A stretch of 64,000 nucleotides of DNA from HTCC2207 sp002685195 (GTDB lineage Bacteria > Pseudomonadota > Gammaproteobacteria > Pseudomonadales > Porticoccaceae), in NCBI GenBank assembly GCA_051201675.1, contig CP179212.1:1922001-1986000 (forward strand). The letters run 5' to 3'. A program made the translations under genes and the position numbers. This document shows, in pieces, positions 9,224 to 19,051 of the stretch. The notes below the pieces were generated by a model, which saw only the letters and a program-made list of their open reading frames with translations, did not search any database and was not told the DNA's origin. Within the stretch, counting starts at the first letter, position 1, and each line of letters opens with the position of its first letter.

Positions 9224-10617
9224 GATGCCCCCCTATTCGATGTGTCGAGTAGCTTTCCATTGTTAGATAAAACAGCATGCTGGAAACATTGACCGCGCTC
9301 TTCAAAACCTGAAAATAAATCAAAGCTTGCGCAGGCAGGTGAGAGCAGCACTATATCGCCAGCTACAGCCGTTTGTTTTGCCACCACTACAGCGCTATCA
9401 AGTGACTTAGCCCGATAAATACTGACCACTGAATTTAGTGCCTTCTCGATCTGATGGGCATCCTCTCCATAGAGCACTCCGCACTTCAAAAACCGACCGG
9501 CTGCATCTCTCAAATCATCAAATCTCTGACCCTTGCCTTGTCCCCCAGCTATGAGCAATATATTTTTCTTGGATTGCGACCCAAAGCCCTCTATTGCAGC
9601 CAAAGTAGCACCGACATTGGTCCCCTTTGAGTCATCGATATAGAGAACATCATTTATTGTGGCGATTGACTCACAGCGATGAGGCAAGCCTTTGAATACG
9701 CGCAATGTCTGCAGCATAAGGGTTTTTTGTAGCTTTATGGCAGACCCTAACGCTAAAGCGGCCAGAGCATTAACTGCGTTGTGCCTGCCCTTCATGGCAA
9801 TATCTTGAGTGCTAATCAATTGATCGGATCCGGCATACAAGTAGTCGATCTCACTAATAGTATCGATCCCAAAGTGCCCATCCATAGGCTTATCAAAACC
9901 AAATGTTATGTGACGGGTTGCGTCAGAATGCGGCGGCGCGGTCAAACTATCTTGCCGATTAGAGACGGTTACCGAAGCCCCCAAGTAAATATTCTGTTTG
10001 GCAGCAGAGTAAGACTCTAAGCTTTGATACCGATCCATATGATCTGGGCTGATATTCAAGAGGCAAACGACTGCACCCAGACTGTCACTCATTAATTCAA
10101 GTTGAAAACTCGATAATTCTAATATGTAGAGCTGACAATCAGAGTCAAGAAGGTCAAGCATAGGAACACCCAAATTACCGCCCACACCTGTTTTTAAGCC
10201 ACTTGCTTTTGCCATTTCTCCAAGCAATGTTGTCACTGTACTCTTCCCATTCGAGCCAGTGATTGCAACAACTGGTGCTGATACTGCTGTGAGAAACAGT
10301 GCTAAATCTCCTATAATCTCAATGCCTTTTTCATGTGCCATCTGCAAAACCGGCTCACTGAGAGATATTCCAGGACTGACTACAATAAGATCAATATCTA
10401 ACAAGATTTCATCAGTAAATTCGCCGACGGTAATATTGGTGCTTGGATATAAGCCCTTGACCTTAGATAGATTAGCTGGTGCCCTTCTGCTGTCTGCAAA
10501 ACTAAAGTCGGCACCTATATTTGAAAGATAACGCGCCACCGAAATACCCGTGGCACCCATGCCAAAGATCACGATATTACGTTTAACGAGATTGCTCTCT
10601 GTCATTACATTTATCAT
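9217..10617 (-). CDS. murD: UDP-N-acetylmuramoyl-L-alanine--D-glutamate ligase
   Basis: MurD adds D-Glu to UDP-MurNAc-L-Ala. At 466 residues it is slightly longer than the E. coli enzyme. The N-terminal IFGMGATGISVARYL is the UDP-binding Rossmann segment, AITGSNGKSTVTTL the ATP loop, and DDSKGTNVGAT the C-terminal Mur-ligase motif. The start at 10617 leaves two bases to the mraY stop; an ATG four codons later is an equally possible start. Confidence 0.95.
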   Translation of the reverse strand: MINVMTESNLVKRNIVIFGMGATGISVARYLSNIGADFSFADSRRAPANLSKVKGLYPSTNITVGEFTDEILLDIDLIVVSPGISLSEPVLQMAHEKGIEIIGDLALFLTAVSAPVVAITGSNGKSTVTTLLGEMAKASGLKTGVGGNLGVPMLDLLDSDCQLYILELSSFQLELMSDSLGAVVCLLNISPDHMDRYQSLESYSAAKQNIYLGASVTVSNRQDSLTAPPHSDATRHITFGFDKPMDGHFGIDTISEIDYLYAGSDQLISTQDIAMKGRHNAVNALAALALGSAIKLQKTLMLQTLRVFKGLPHRCESIATINDVLYIDDSKGTNVGATLAAIEGFGSQSKKNILLIAGGQGKGQRFDDLRDAAGRFLKCGVLYGEDAHQIEKALNSVVSIYRAKSLDSAVVVAKQTAVAGDIVLLSPACASFDLFSGFEERGQCFQHAVLSNNGKLLDTSNRGASC

Positions 10618-10619
10618 CT

Positions 10620-11702
10620 CTATCTAAGTTTCAATGTTGCTAAACCTACTAGCACCAACACAACGGTGATAATCCAAAAGCGCACGATTACTCTTGGCTC
10701 CGGCCAACCTTTTAATTCGTAGTGATGATGCAGTGGCGCCATACGAAAAATTCGCTTCCCCGTTAGCTTGAAAGAAGCCACCTGTAAAATCACCGAGAGT
10801 GTTTCTACTACAAATACACCACCCATAATCGCCAACACAATCTCCTGGCGCACAATGACTGCGATTACACCAAGTGCAGCACCTAATGCCAGAGCCCCAA
10901 TGTCTCCCATAAATACCATGGCGGGATAAGTGTTGAACCAGAGAAACCCCAACCCAGCACCGCAGAGAGCTCCAGTGATAATGAGTAGCTCACCCGCCCC
11001 ACTGATAAAAGGAATGTGTAAGTAGTTAGCAAACTGGTAGTTACCGGTAAGATAAGCAATTATCCCTAAAGCACCACTCACCAAAACCGTAGGCAAGATT
11101 GCCAAGCCATCAAGACCATCGGTCAGATTGACGGCATTACTGGTCCCGACGATAACGAAGTAGGCAAAAAGTATATAAAAAGGCCCCATAGCCAAGGCTA
11201 TGTTTTTAAAGAACGGGACAATGAGTTCGGTCTCGGCAGGTACTTGAGCGGTGTAGTAAAGTACCAAAGCTGCAGTCAAGCCAAACAAAGACTGCCACAG
11301 ATATTTCCAGCGGGCGGGCAAACCCCGAGGATCTTTTTCTACGACCTTTCGGTAATCATCAACCCAGCCAACAAGTCCAAATGTCAACGTAGTTCCAAGG
11401 ACTATCCAAACATAGCGATTTCCCAAATCTGCCCAAAGCAGAGTGCTAATAAACACTGCCAGTAAGATGAGCGCTCCCCCCATCGTTGGGGTTCCGGCTT
11501 TACTGAGATGAGATTGAGGGCCATCGCCCCGTATTGCCTGCCCCATTTGCAGTTGATTGAGCTTGCGAATAACAGCTGGCCCAAAGACCCAACTGATCAC
11601 CAACGCAGTAACTACAGCAAAAATTCCCCGAAGTGTGAGGTATTGAACTACCGAAAACGCGCTATAAAACTGACTTAGATAATCTGCCAACCAAACTAAC
11701 AT
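10620..11702 (-). CDS. mraY: phospho-N-acetylmuramoyl-pentapeptide transferase
   Basis: MraY is the integral membrane enzyme that makes lipid I from UDP-MurNAc-pentapeptide and undecaprenyl phosphate. The 360-residue length equals the E. coli protein. Conserved Asp motifs are present: WVDDYRKV near residue 115 and NLTDGLDGLA near 190. The FNTYPAMVFMGDIGALALG and MAPLHHHYELKGWPE motifs of the active site and His loop are also present. About ten membrane segments are predictable. It overlaps murF by seven bases. Confidence 0.97.
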   Translation of the reverse strand: MLVWLADYLSQFYSAFSVVQYLTLRGIFAVVTALVISWVFGPAVIRKLNQLQMGQAIRGDGPQSHLSKAGTPTMGGALILLAVFISTLLWADLGNRYVWIVLGTTLTFGLVGWVDDYRKVVEKDPRGLPARWKYLWQSLFGLTAALVLYYTAQVPAETELIVPFFKNIALAMGPFYILFAYFVIVGTSNAVNLTDGLDGLAILPTVLVSGALGIIAYLTGNYQFANYLHIPFISGAGELLIITGALCGAGLGFLWFNTYPAMVFMGDIGALALGAALGVIAVIVRQEIVLAIMGGVFVVETLSVILQVASFKLTGKRIFRMAPLHHHYELKGWPEPRVIVRFWIITVVLVLVGLATLKLR

Positions 11703-13093
11703 GAGATTTTTTCTCCAGTAACGAGTGCTTGAACAATATTTTCCATTGACGAACTTCGCGATCCTTTCACTAAAATGGTGAGATTTTTCCCTAGTGCTTG
11801 CAATTCAGATACTTTGGCGTCTAAGGCACCAATTAATGCCTCTTGATTGTGAAAATGATTTCCGCCAAATTCCTCGCTAGCAAACTTACTATTAACGCCA
11901 GTGCAGTAAAAACACTCTATATTTTGATCTTTTGCGTAGCGGCCTACTTCACGATGCGATACCTTAGTGTGATCTCCTAGCTCTCCCATATCTCCCATCA
12001 CCAAGATTCGATAGTCCTGAGTGTTGGATAAAACATCGATAGCGGACTTGAATGAATCAGGATTAGCGTTGTAACTATCGTCGATGACTAGGCATGTATC
12101 AGACACGATTTTGTGCTGCAGGCGGCCAGGTATTGAATCCACGGATTCCAGCCCAGCAATAATTTGCGCAAGGCTCGCTCCTGCACCAGCGGCACAGGCC
12201 GCAGCAGCAAGCGCATTACTAACTGAATGTAATCCTGGAGTTCTTAGCGTTAAGACCTGCTCTCCATCTGATAGGCTTAGACATGAACTAAGACAGAGCG
12301 TAAAGGTGAAACAGCCATTACCAGAATCTTCAATATCCTTTGCAAATAAATTCGCATTTTGGTTTGTTATTGAGAAGCTTAGAAAATCGCGGTCGTTAAT
12401 TACCTCCAACCATTGCTTAACCCAAGGCTGATCAAGATTGATAACTGCGATTCCATTGCAATGAAGGCCTTCGTATATCTCCGCTTTTGCTGAAGCGATA
12501 GCCTCATGACTGCCAAATCCCTCGATATGAGCACTTTGCGCATTGTTGACTAAAGCGATATCAGGCTTGGCAATAGTGCAAAGATATTCAATCTCTCCTA
12601 AAGCACTAGCACCCATTTCTATGACGGCTACATCTGCCTGTGAGTCCATTGACAACAGAGTTAGCGGTACACCGAAGTGGTTATTTAAATTACCCTGAGT
12701 TGCATGAACTCTTTTACTTTGAGATAGAATCTTCGCAATCGCCTCTTTAACAGAGGTTTTACCTGAACTTCCGGTTAGCGCAATAACAGAGCCCTGAAAA
12801 CTATCCCTTCGCATAGCGGCTATATCACCAAGCGCCCTAGTGGTATCTTCGACCACCCATTGGGGTATTTTTAGTGATTTGTTAGGCTTAGATACAACCG
12901 CCCCAGATATTTTACTAGCGACCTTTTCGATGAAATGATGTCCATCAAACCGTTCACCCTCGACCGCAACAAAAAGATCCCCTGAATTAGTGGAGCGACT
13001 GTCGATAGACACCGCAGAAAAATACCCATCCGGATTGACCAAAGTGCCGCCAAATCGCAAGGCTGCATCACTGAGAGACATTTGATGCATCAT
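11696..13093 (-). CDS. murF: UDP-MurNAc-tripeptide--D-alanyl-D-alanine ligase
   Basis: MurF attaches D-Ala-D-Ala to the UDP-linked tripeptide, using the product of the nearby ddl gene. The 465-residue protein has the ATP loop ALTGSSGKTSVKEAI near residue 105, the GNLNNHFGVPLTLL substrate segment, and IDDSYNANPDSF near 340, a MurF signature. It overlaps murE by four bases and mraY by seven. Confidence 0.95.
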   Translation of the reverse strand: MMHQMSLSDAALRFGGTLVNPDGYFSAVSIDSRSTNSGDLFVAVEGERFDGHHFIEKVASKISGAVVSKPNKSLKIPQWVVEDTTRALGDIAAMRRDSFQGSVIALTGSSGKTSVKEAIAKILSQSKRVHATQGNLNNHFGVPLTLLSMDSQADVAVIEMGASALGEIEYLCTIAKPDIALVNNAQSAHIEGFGSHEAIASAKAEIYEGLHCNGIAVINLDQPWVKQWLEVINDRDFLSFSITNQNANLFAKDIEDSGNGCFTFTLCLSSCLSLSDGEQVLTLRTPGLHSVSNALAAAACAAGAGASLAQIIAGLESVDSIPGRLQHKIVSDTCLVIDDSYNANPDSFKSAIDVLSNTQDYRILVMGDMGELGDHTKVSHREVGRYAKDQNIECFYCTGVNSKFASEEFGGNHFHNQEALIGALDAKVSELQALGKNLTILVKGSRSSSMENIVQALVTGEKISC

Positions 13094-14709
13094 AGATCAC
13101 CTCCGAGCCGCTCTGCAGAGCCAATCTTATGGAGAGCTAATCTAGCCTCAGCTTGATCACTAAAAGGTAAGCGTTCAGCTCCAAGAATTTGATAATCTTC
13201 ATGGCCTTTTCCAGCGATCAAAATAACGTCTTCTTTGCATGCTGCCCCAATCGCAAAACTGATTGCCGACCTTCGATCAGCATCGATATGAATATCCCCG
13301 GTAGTCCCCAAGAGAATATCGTCGATGATTTTTTTCGCAGATTCAGTTCGCGGATTATCTGACGTCACCACTACCTTGTCAGCATTCTCAGATGCGATCT
13401 TACCCATCTCCGCGCGCTTGCCAATATCACGATCACCGCCGCAACCAAAGACAACCCATAGAGCACCGTTACAGTGAACCTTTAAGGCCTGAAGTGCCTT
13501 ATCTAGAGCATCTGGTGTGTGAGCATAATCAATAATAACCGCAGGACCATTACCATTTCCAACAAGCTCCATGCGCCCACTCACCGCACTTAAATTAGGT
13601 ATTAATTCTAAAACTTTAGAAAAAAGATCGTATTCACTGTCATCTGTCTGGATCACGAAAGCCCCAATTACTGCGAGCAAATTATAGAGATTAAATTTTC
13701 CTAATAAACTGGACGATACTTCTCCAGAGCCCCACGGAGTCTGAATAGTCGCAGTGAATCCTAAGGTCGAGAATTCCATTGAACGGCAGTAAATATCTGC
13801 AGTGATATTCTCTAAGCTGTAGGTAATTACCCGGATAGTTGGATCAAGATCTGCAACAATCGACTTACCAACATTATCATCAATATTGATTACCGCATTT
13901 TTCAGACCAGCCGCTTTGAATAGTTCTCGCTTAGCATTTGCATAACGGTTTAAGTCACCGTGATAATCTAAATGATCTCTGCTCAAATTGGTGAAGACCG
14001 CCGTATCCAAATCTAAGCTAGAAATCCGACCCTGCACCAAGGCATGTGATGAAGCCTCTATGGCGACTGCACTACAACCATCAGCAGCCAAATCTGCAAG
14101 AATTCCCTGCATTGAGATAGCATCTGGAGTAGTGAGAGGCGAAGACTGCACGTTCTCAGGAGAGGACGAAATCTGGGTATCCTCAGCACTCTCCATTCGA
14201 GCTATTCCATGACCTAAAGTTCCTACAAATCCACACTTATAGCCTTCGCTTTTAGATTGCAAATTATCCTGCAGTTGAGAAAATAAATCTGCGTATAGCT
14301 GCGCACAGGTGGTTTTCCCATTGGTGCCCGTTATCGCCACTATGGTTAGTCGTTTGGAAGGGTCACCATAGAAGCGCCCAGCAATCGAAGACAATGACTG
14401 GGCCAAATGTTCAATACCGATCACTGGAATCGCAGACTTAATGCCGTCATGAATTGGCTTCACTGCTTCATTATCTACACCATCCCATTCAGCCAGAACT
14501 GCAACCGCTCCGCGATCAATCGCTTGGGGAACATATTGCATTCCATCTTTCTGAGATCCTTTGAGAGCCACAAATAGATAACCGGGCATGACGCTGCGAC
14601 TATCTATAGCCATACCTTTAACCGCTATTCGTGGGCATTTTTTTGAAAGATTTAGACCCTGAATCAAGTCTGATAGCATGATCTTTGGTTTACGAGAGAA
14701 GCCCATCAT
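13090..14709 (-). CDS. murE: UDP-MurNAc-L-alanyl-D-glutamate--2,6-diaminopimelate ligase
   Basis: MurE adds the third stem residue. The ATP loop AITGTNGKTTCAQLYAD is near residue 120. The DNPR motif (TSDNPRTES) marks meso-diaminopimelate specificity, as expected for a Gram-negative wall. At 539 residues it is about 40 longer than the E. coli protein. Part of the excess is a Ser/Glu/Gln-rich insertion near residues 145-185, just after the ATP loop, which looks like a surface loop. The ATG overlaps the ftsI stop by four bases. Confidence 0.95.
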   Translation of the reverse strand: MMGFSRKPKIMLSDLIQGLNLSKKCPRIAVKGMAIDSRSVMPGYLFVALKGSQKDGMQYVPQAIDRGAVAVLAEWDGVDNEAVKPIHDGIKSAIPVIGIEHLAQSLSSIAGRFYGDPSKRLTIVAITGTNGKTTCAQLYADLFSQLQDNLQSKSEGYKCGFVGTLGHGIARMESAEDTQISSSPENVQSSPLTTPDAISMQGILADLAADGCSAVAIEASSHALVQGRISSLDLDTAVFTNLSRDHLDYHGDLNRYANAKRELFKAAGLKNAVINIDDNVGKSIVADLDPTIRVITYSLENITADIYCRSMEFSTLGFTATIQTPWGSGEVSSSLLGKFNLYNLLAVIGAFVIQTDDSEYDLFSKVLELIPNLSAVSGRMELVGNGNGPAVIIDYAHTPDALDKALQALKVHCNGALWVVFGCGGDRDIGKRAEMGKIASENADKVVVTSDNPRTESAKKIIDDILLGTTGDIHIDADRRSAISFAIGAACKEDVILIAGKGHEDYQILGAERLPFSDQAEARLALHKIGSAERLGGDL

Positions 14710-16448
14710 GACTCACCTCGCTTTCTAATCAATTTAGGAATAGAGGCGACAGTACGGTTTACGTCAATTTGATCAGGTGTTACCTGAAGCAATCTCAGGG
14801 CGCTACCAGTGACCTCCGAGAAAACCGGCGCTGCTACGAGACCACCAAAGTAACTACCATCAGATGGCTCGTCAATAACAACCACAGTCACTAGGCGCGG
14901 ATTTTCAATCGGCGACAATCCAGCAAAAGCAGACATGTAACGATTTTCATCATAACCTCCGCCAGTTTTAACCTTGTGCAGAGTACCTGTCTTACCTCCA
15001 ACAGAGTAACCATCAATCATTGCCCTTTTACCAGTGCCCTTGCGGCTACTAGCTGCCTGTAACATATATCGGACCTGCCGTGAGGCCTCAACACCAATTA
15101 CTCTAGAACTTGGCGGCTCGGACTCCAGAGCAACCAGAGACACTTCTCTGCGAACGCCATCGTTAGCAAGAACTGCATAAGCCCGAGCCAACTGGAGAGA
15201 GGAAACACTCAAACCATAACCAAAAGCAAAAGTGGCTTGAGTCACTGGATCCCACTTTCGATAGGCCGGCAAATTACCGAGTGTCTCACCAGGAAATCCG
15301 CTACCAACCACTTCACCGAAACCTACCCTCTGAAATAATTCGCGCGTCAATTCAGGATTTAGCGCTAAGGCCACCTTAGTTGTTCCGACCTGACTTGACT
15401 TAGTTAATACTCCACTGAGATCTAATTCACCATAGTTTGACGGATCCACAAAGGTCTTATAATCAACCTTAAGATATCCTGGGCTTGTATCAATCAAACT
15501 CTCAGATGAAAATTTCCCACTCTCAAGTGCCGCTAAAATAGTAAAAGGTTTTACAGTAGAACCAGGCTCCATGACATCAGTCATGGCTCGATTACGAATA
15601 GAGCCTTGACTTAAATAGGATCGATCATTCGGATTAAATGAAGGCTGATTTACCATAGCTAAGACTTCGCCGGTTATTACATCAAGTACCACAACCGAAC
15701 CAGATTTGGCGCTATGCTTCTTTACCGCTTTTTTGAGTGCCCTGTACGCAGCATACTGAACGCGTAGATCTATACTTAAGCGCAGATCTTCACCTGATCT
15801 TGCAGATTTAATCAGTGAAATATCATTAATGACTCGACCAGCCCGGTCTTGTACAACCTTTTTTGCACCCGCTTCGCCGGTTAGCCACGTATCGTAGGCA
15901 AGCTCCATTCCCTCTTGACCGTTATCGTTAATATCAGTAAAGCCAACCAACTGCGCGGTAACCTCGCCAGCAGGATAAAATCGCTTGTACTCCTTTTGGC
16001 TAGACACACCTAAGATATTTAAATCTAAAATACTTTCGGCTTTATCTATTGGAAGCTGTCGCGCCAGATACATGAAGGATTTATTTCGATAGCGCTTCAA
16101 ACGAGCTTTAAGTTGCACTTCAGAAAGGGACATCGCAGCCGATAATCGTTTGAGATCTTTGCCTTGGATTTGCTGAGGATTTGCAATGATCGCCGTAACC
16201 GGTGTGCTCACAGCAAGAGGCTCACCATTCCTATCAGTAATCAGACCCCTATATGCTGGAATAGAAACTTTGCGAATCGATCTGTTGTCTCCCTGATTCT
16301 GGAGAAAGTCAACGCCCTTCTCTTGGCTAGGAAGGATTTGAAGTTGTGCTATTTTTGCCAAAAGTATCAGTGGTAGAGAGGCCAAAAATAGCATTACTAA
16401 ATAGTAACGCCATCGCGGTATAACTGCCTGTACCGATTTCTTGGCCAC
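14706..16448 (-). CDS. ftsI: peptidoglycan D,D-transpeptidase FtsI (PBP3)
   Basis: FtsI is the septal class B penicillin-binding protein, partner of FtsW. The 580-residue product has a short cytoplasmic tail, one membrane anchor (about 14-35), a dimerisation/pedestal domain starting at RGLITDRNGEPLAVS, and a transpeptidase domain. The nucleophile motif is STVK at 297-300 and KTG lies at 486-488. The second motif, usually SSN, reads SSQ at 351-353 (codon CAG at 15390-15392), a substitution treated under findings. The family-length N-terminus supports the ATG chosen. Confidence 0.96.
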   Translation of the reverse strand: MAKKSVQAVIPRWRYYLVMLFLASLPLILLAKIAQLQILPSQEKGVDFLQNQGDNRSIRKVSIPAYRGLITDRNGEPLAVSTPVTAIIANPQQIQGKDLKRLSAAMSLSEVQLKARLKRYRNKSFMYLARQLPIDKAESILDLNILGVSSQKEYKRFYPAGEVTAQLVGFTDINDNGQEGMELAYDTWLTGEAGAKKVVQDRAGRVINDISLIKSARSGEDLRLSIDLRVQYAAYRALKKAVKKHSAKSGSVVVLDVITGEVLAMVNQPSFNPNDRSYLSQGSIRNRAMTDVMEPGSTVKPFTILAALESGKFSSESLIDTSPGYLKVDYKTFVDPSNYGELDLSGVLTKSSQVGTTKVALALNPELTRELFQRVGFGEVVGSGFPGETLGNLPAYRKWDPVTQATFAFGYGLSVSSLQLARAYAVLANDGVRREVSLVALESEPPSSRVIGVEASRQVRYMLQAASSRKGTGKRAMIDGYSVGGKTGTLHKVKTGGGYDENRYMSAFAGLSPIENPRLVTVVVIDEPSDGSYFGGLVAAPVFSEVTGSALRLLQVTPDQIDVNRTVASIPKLIRKRGES

Positions 16449-16506
16449 GTTTTTTATCTACCTTTCAGTCACTCATGTGACTTTATGTGTTTTAACAAAA
16501 CCTCAA

Positions 16507-16803
16507 TTAAGGGGCTCTAACAATTACAATTTCATCTGACTGGGGGCTATGCATATTGAACTTAGCCATTGCAGACATTTCGATCCGCTGCAATGAACCC
16601 CAGGCACTTTGTTCCAACAGGTATCTGCCATAATCAACCTGCATTTGGTTTGCCTCCCCTTCAAGCATCACCAATTCTGCATACTTCTCACGACAAAGAT
16701 GGCTGACATAAGCCACTGATATCGCTGTTACAACTACCAAGACCCACAAACTCGCAATTTGCGTTTGCGCCGACAAAAAGTCATTTTGCTCCAGAGCGGT
16801 CAT
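16507..16803 (-). CDS. ftsL: cell division protein FtsL
   Basis: A 98-residue bitopic protein with one hydrophobic segment (about 15-35) followed by a periplasmic helical region with coiled-coil character. This is the usual shape of FtsL, which joins FtsQ and FtsB in activating FtsWI. FtsL is poorly conserved, so identification leans on size, topology and its position between rsmH and ftsI. Its start lies one base after the rsmH stop. Confidence 0.9.
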   Translation of the reverse strand: MTALEQNDFLSAQTQIASLWVLVVVTAISVAYVSHLCREKYAELVMLEGEANQMQVDYGRYLLEQSAWGSLQRIEMSAMAKFNMHSPQSDEIVIVRAP

Positions 16804-16804
16804 T

Positions 16805-17743
16805 TCAGGCGACCCTCTCTGCTACACGCATAACCGCGCTGCGAGACCTTATGTTGTCTCCAACCTCAAGATCAGTGGGCTTAACCGCTTTTCCCACTTT
16901 CTTTAAACGGACACCACGCTCAACATCTCTTACCGGAAGGTTTTTCGGCAACTTAATGCCTCGCTCTTGATCGCGAATAAATCTCTTCACTCGTCGATCC
17001 TCTAGCGAGTGGAAGCTGATCACAACGAGGCGGCCTCCAACCTGCAGCAGATCTATAACTCGACTGAGTAAAACCTCTAAATCATCGAGCTCTCGATTAA
17101 TAAAAATTCTTATGGCTTGAAAGGCCTTGGTCGCTGGATGCTTCCCTCTTTCCCACGCGGGGTGCGCCGCAGCCAAAATAGAGGCCAACTGGACTGTTCT
17201 AGTGATCGGAGTTTTACTTCTCTCGCGAACTACAGCACTTGCCATCCGTCGAGCAAATCGTTCCTCACCATATTCTTTAATCACGCGAGTAATTTCTTGC
17301 TCTTCAGCATTTGCAATCCATTCCGCGGCAGATAATCCAGCGGAGGTATCCATTCTCATATCAAGAGGCCCATCCCGCATGAAACTGAAACCGCGATCAG
17401 CTTCATCTAGTTGAGGTGATGACACGCCAAGATCGAGCAAAACGCCAGAGACCTTACCCGTGTGTGCTTGATCGTCTACGAAATTAGACATATCGGCAAA
17501 ACTGCCGTGTACCAGCCTCAACCGAGAATCCTGCTTAAAGCGTTCACGACCAGACTCAATGGCCTGGGGATCTTTGTCTATAGCCAGTACGATTCCATTT
17601 TTAGATACTTTGGATAATAATTCTGCAGAGTGGCCGCCGCGACCAAAAGTACCGTCGACATAGAAGCCATCTGCGTCAGTTACTAACGCTTCAACCGCCT
17701 CCTTTAATAATACTGTCGTATGCTCAGTCACGAACAATTCCAT
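16805..17743 (-). CDS. rsmH: 16S rRNA (cytosine(1402)-N4)-methyltransferase
   Basis: RsmH (MraW) methylates N4 of C1402 in 16S rRNA. The 312-residue product begins with HTTVLLKEAVEAL and the SAM-binding VDGTFGRGGHSAELL. It has the LLDLGVSSPQLDEADRGFSF motif near residue 105 and ends with the SFHSLEDRRVKRF and RSRSAVMRVAERV motifs typical of the family. It lies three bases after mraZ in the usual dcw order. Confidence 0.97.
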   Translation of the reverse strand: MELFVTEHTTVLLKEAVEALVTDADGFYVDGTFGRGGHSAELLSKVSKNGIVLAIDKDPQAIESGRERFKQDSRLRLVHGSFADMSNFVDDQAHTGKVSGVLLDLGVSSPQLDEADRGFSFMRDGPLDMRMDTSAGLSAAEWIANAEEQEITRVIKEYGEERFARRMASAVVRERSKTPITRTVQLASILAAAHPAWERGKHPATKAFQAIRIFINRELDDLEVLLSRVIDLLQVGGRLVVISFHSLEDRRVKRFIRDQERGIKLPKNLPVRDVERGVRLKKVGKAVKPTDLEVGDNIRSRSAVMRVAERVA

Positions 17744-17746
17744 TCC

Positions 17747-18214
17747 TTACCAAGATAAATTCTTCAGGGCGTCTGACATATTGTCTCTGTCTATTAGCAT
17801 GCCGCGATAGTTCTCTTGAGACTTTTCTCTTTCAGCATTCCAGTTGTCTTCAGACCAGATCTCAAGCCTTTGAGTTCGCCCTACCAAGATCAGTTTTTTG
17901 TCAAGGTCCGCAAACTCTCTAAGCTCTGCAGGAATTAAGATTCTCCCACTACCGTCGAGCTGAATGTCTTTTGCCTGACCCACAACGAATCGACTCAGCA
18001 TTTCACCAAGGTCGTCCAGCGCTGGAAGAGCAGCTACTTTTTCTTCGAACTTTTTCCACTCAGGTAGCGGTGAAAGAGTCAGGCAGGTAGACTTCATATC
18101 GATGGTAATAACCAGGTCACCACCGCACAATTCGGACAGTAATCCACGATAGCGGGTCGGGATTGCCATCCGACCCTTCGCGTCCATATTGATTGGATCA
18201 CTACCTCTAAACAT
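17747..18214 (-). CDS. mraZ: transcriptional regulator MraZ
   Basis: MraZ is a DNA-binding protein with two AbrB-like repeats that represses the dcw operon it heads. The start at 18214 (MFRGSDPINMDAKGRM) gives 155 residues, the family norm, with AAGG seven bases upstream. A longer in-frame reading would run through the promoter and is rejected. The paired motifs, MDAKGRMAIPTRYR in the first half and LDGSGRILIPAELR in the second, are the duplicated SpoVT/AbrB-type loops. Triple operator repeats lie directly upstream. Confidence 0.96.
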   Translation of the reverse strand: MFRGSDPINMDAKGRMAIPTRYRGLLSELCGGDLVITIDMKSTCLTLSPLPEWKKFEEKVAALPALDDLGEMLSRFVVGQAKDIQLDGSGRILIPAELREFADLDKKLILVGRTQRLEIWSEDNWNAEREKSQENYRGMLIDRDNMSDALKNLSW

Positions 18215-18249
18215 TTTTAGCCTTTTCTTGTCATGAAAGCAGCTTAAAA

Positions 18250-18274
18250 CGCCACTTTTTGCCACTTTTCCCCA
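18250..18274 (-). promoter_or_regulatory. MraZ operator: three direct repeats with 10-base period
   Basis: Reading the minus strand, TGGGG (18270-18274), TGGCA (18260-18264) and TGGCG (18250-18254) are each separated by the same five bases, AAAAG. This matches the known MraZ-box layout of TGGGN repeats with five-base spacers. The array begins right after the -10 element of the mraZ promoter, so bound MraZ would cover the transcription start. Confidence 0.85.
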
Positions 18275-18281
18275 TATGTGC

Positions 18282-18310
18282 ACACTATTAGCCAGAGATG
18301 CTAATGTCAA
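18282..18310 (-). promoter_or_regulatory. promoter of the mraZ/dcw operon
   Basis: A perfect -35 TTGACA (18305-18310) and a -10 TAGTGT (18282-18287) are separated by exactly 17 bases on the minus strand. The predicted start falls near 18275, at the upstream edge of the MraZ repeats. The roughly 225 bases between this promoter and the rnpB terminator are AT-rich, as for an UP element, and I see no gene in them. Confidence 0.8.
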
Positions 18311-18536
18311 GCCTCAAAGAATGATAAAAATGTAATAAAATCAGTAAGTTCCACCAATATTGACCATTCCCATGAAAGCACAGGATTAGCCCGTAATATT
18401 TAGCAATATAAAACATCAAACTACCGCTAAAACTTAAAGTAACTTCTAGCTTATGGGTTTTTAAGAACATTTTGCGAATAAAAATATAGATTTATATGCT
18501 TTGTAGTTATTAAAATTTTGGGTTTAAGGCTCGAAA

Positions 18537-18572
18537 ACAAAAAAGGTCAGCAAAACTTGCTGACCTTTTTCA
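18537..18572 (-). terminator. rho-independent terminator of rnpB
   Basis: A perfect 14-base stem (left arm 18540-18553, right arm 18557-18570) with a three-base loop encloses the core GGTCAGCAA and ends in a T run on the minus strand. It sits just past the 3' end of rnpB and insulates the dcw promoter from it. Confidence 0.85.
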
Positions 18573-18583
18573 TTGAGCTAAAA

Positions 18584-18966
<383 letters not shown>

Positions 18967-19051
18967 GAGAGAGTTTACCACACAATCTGGCACAATTAGA
19001 CTCAACATTTAACCAGTTGAGTAATTGACTAAATGTGAGTTAAATTAAAAA

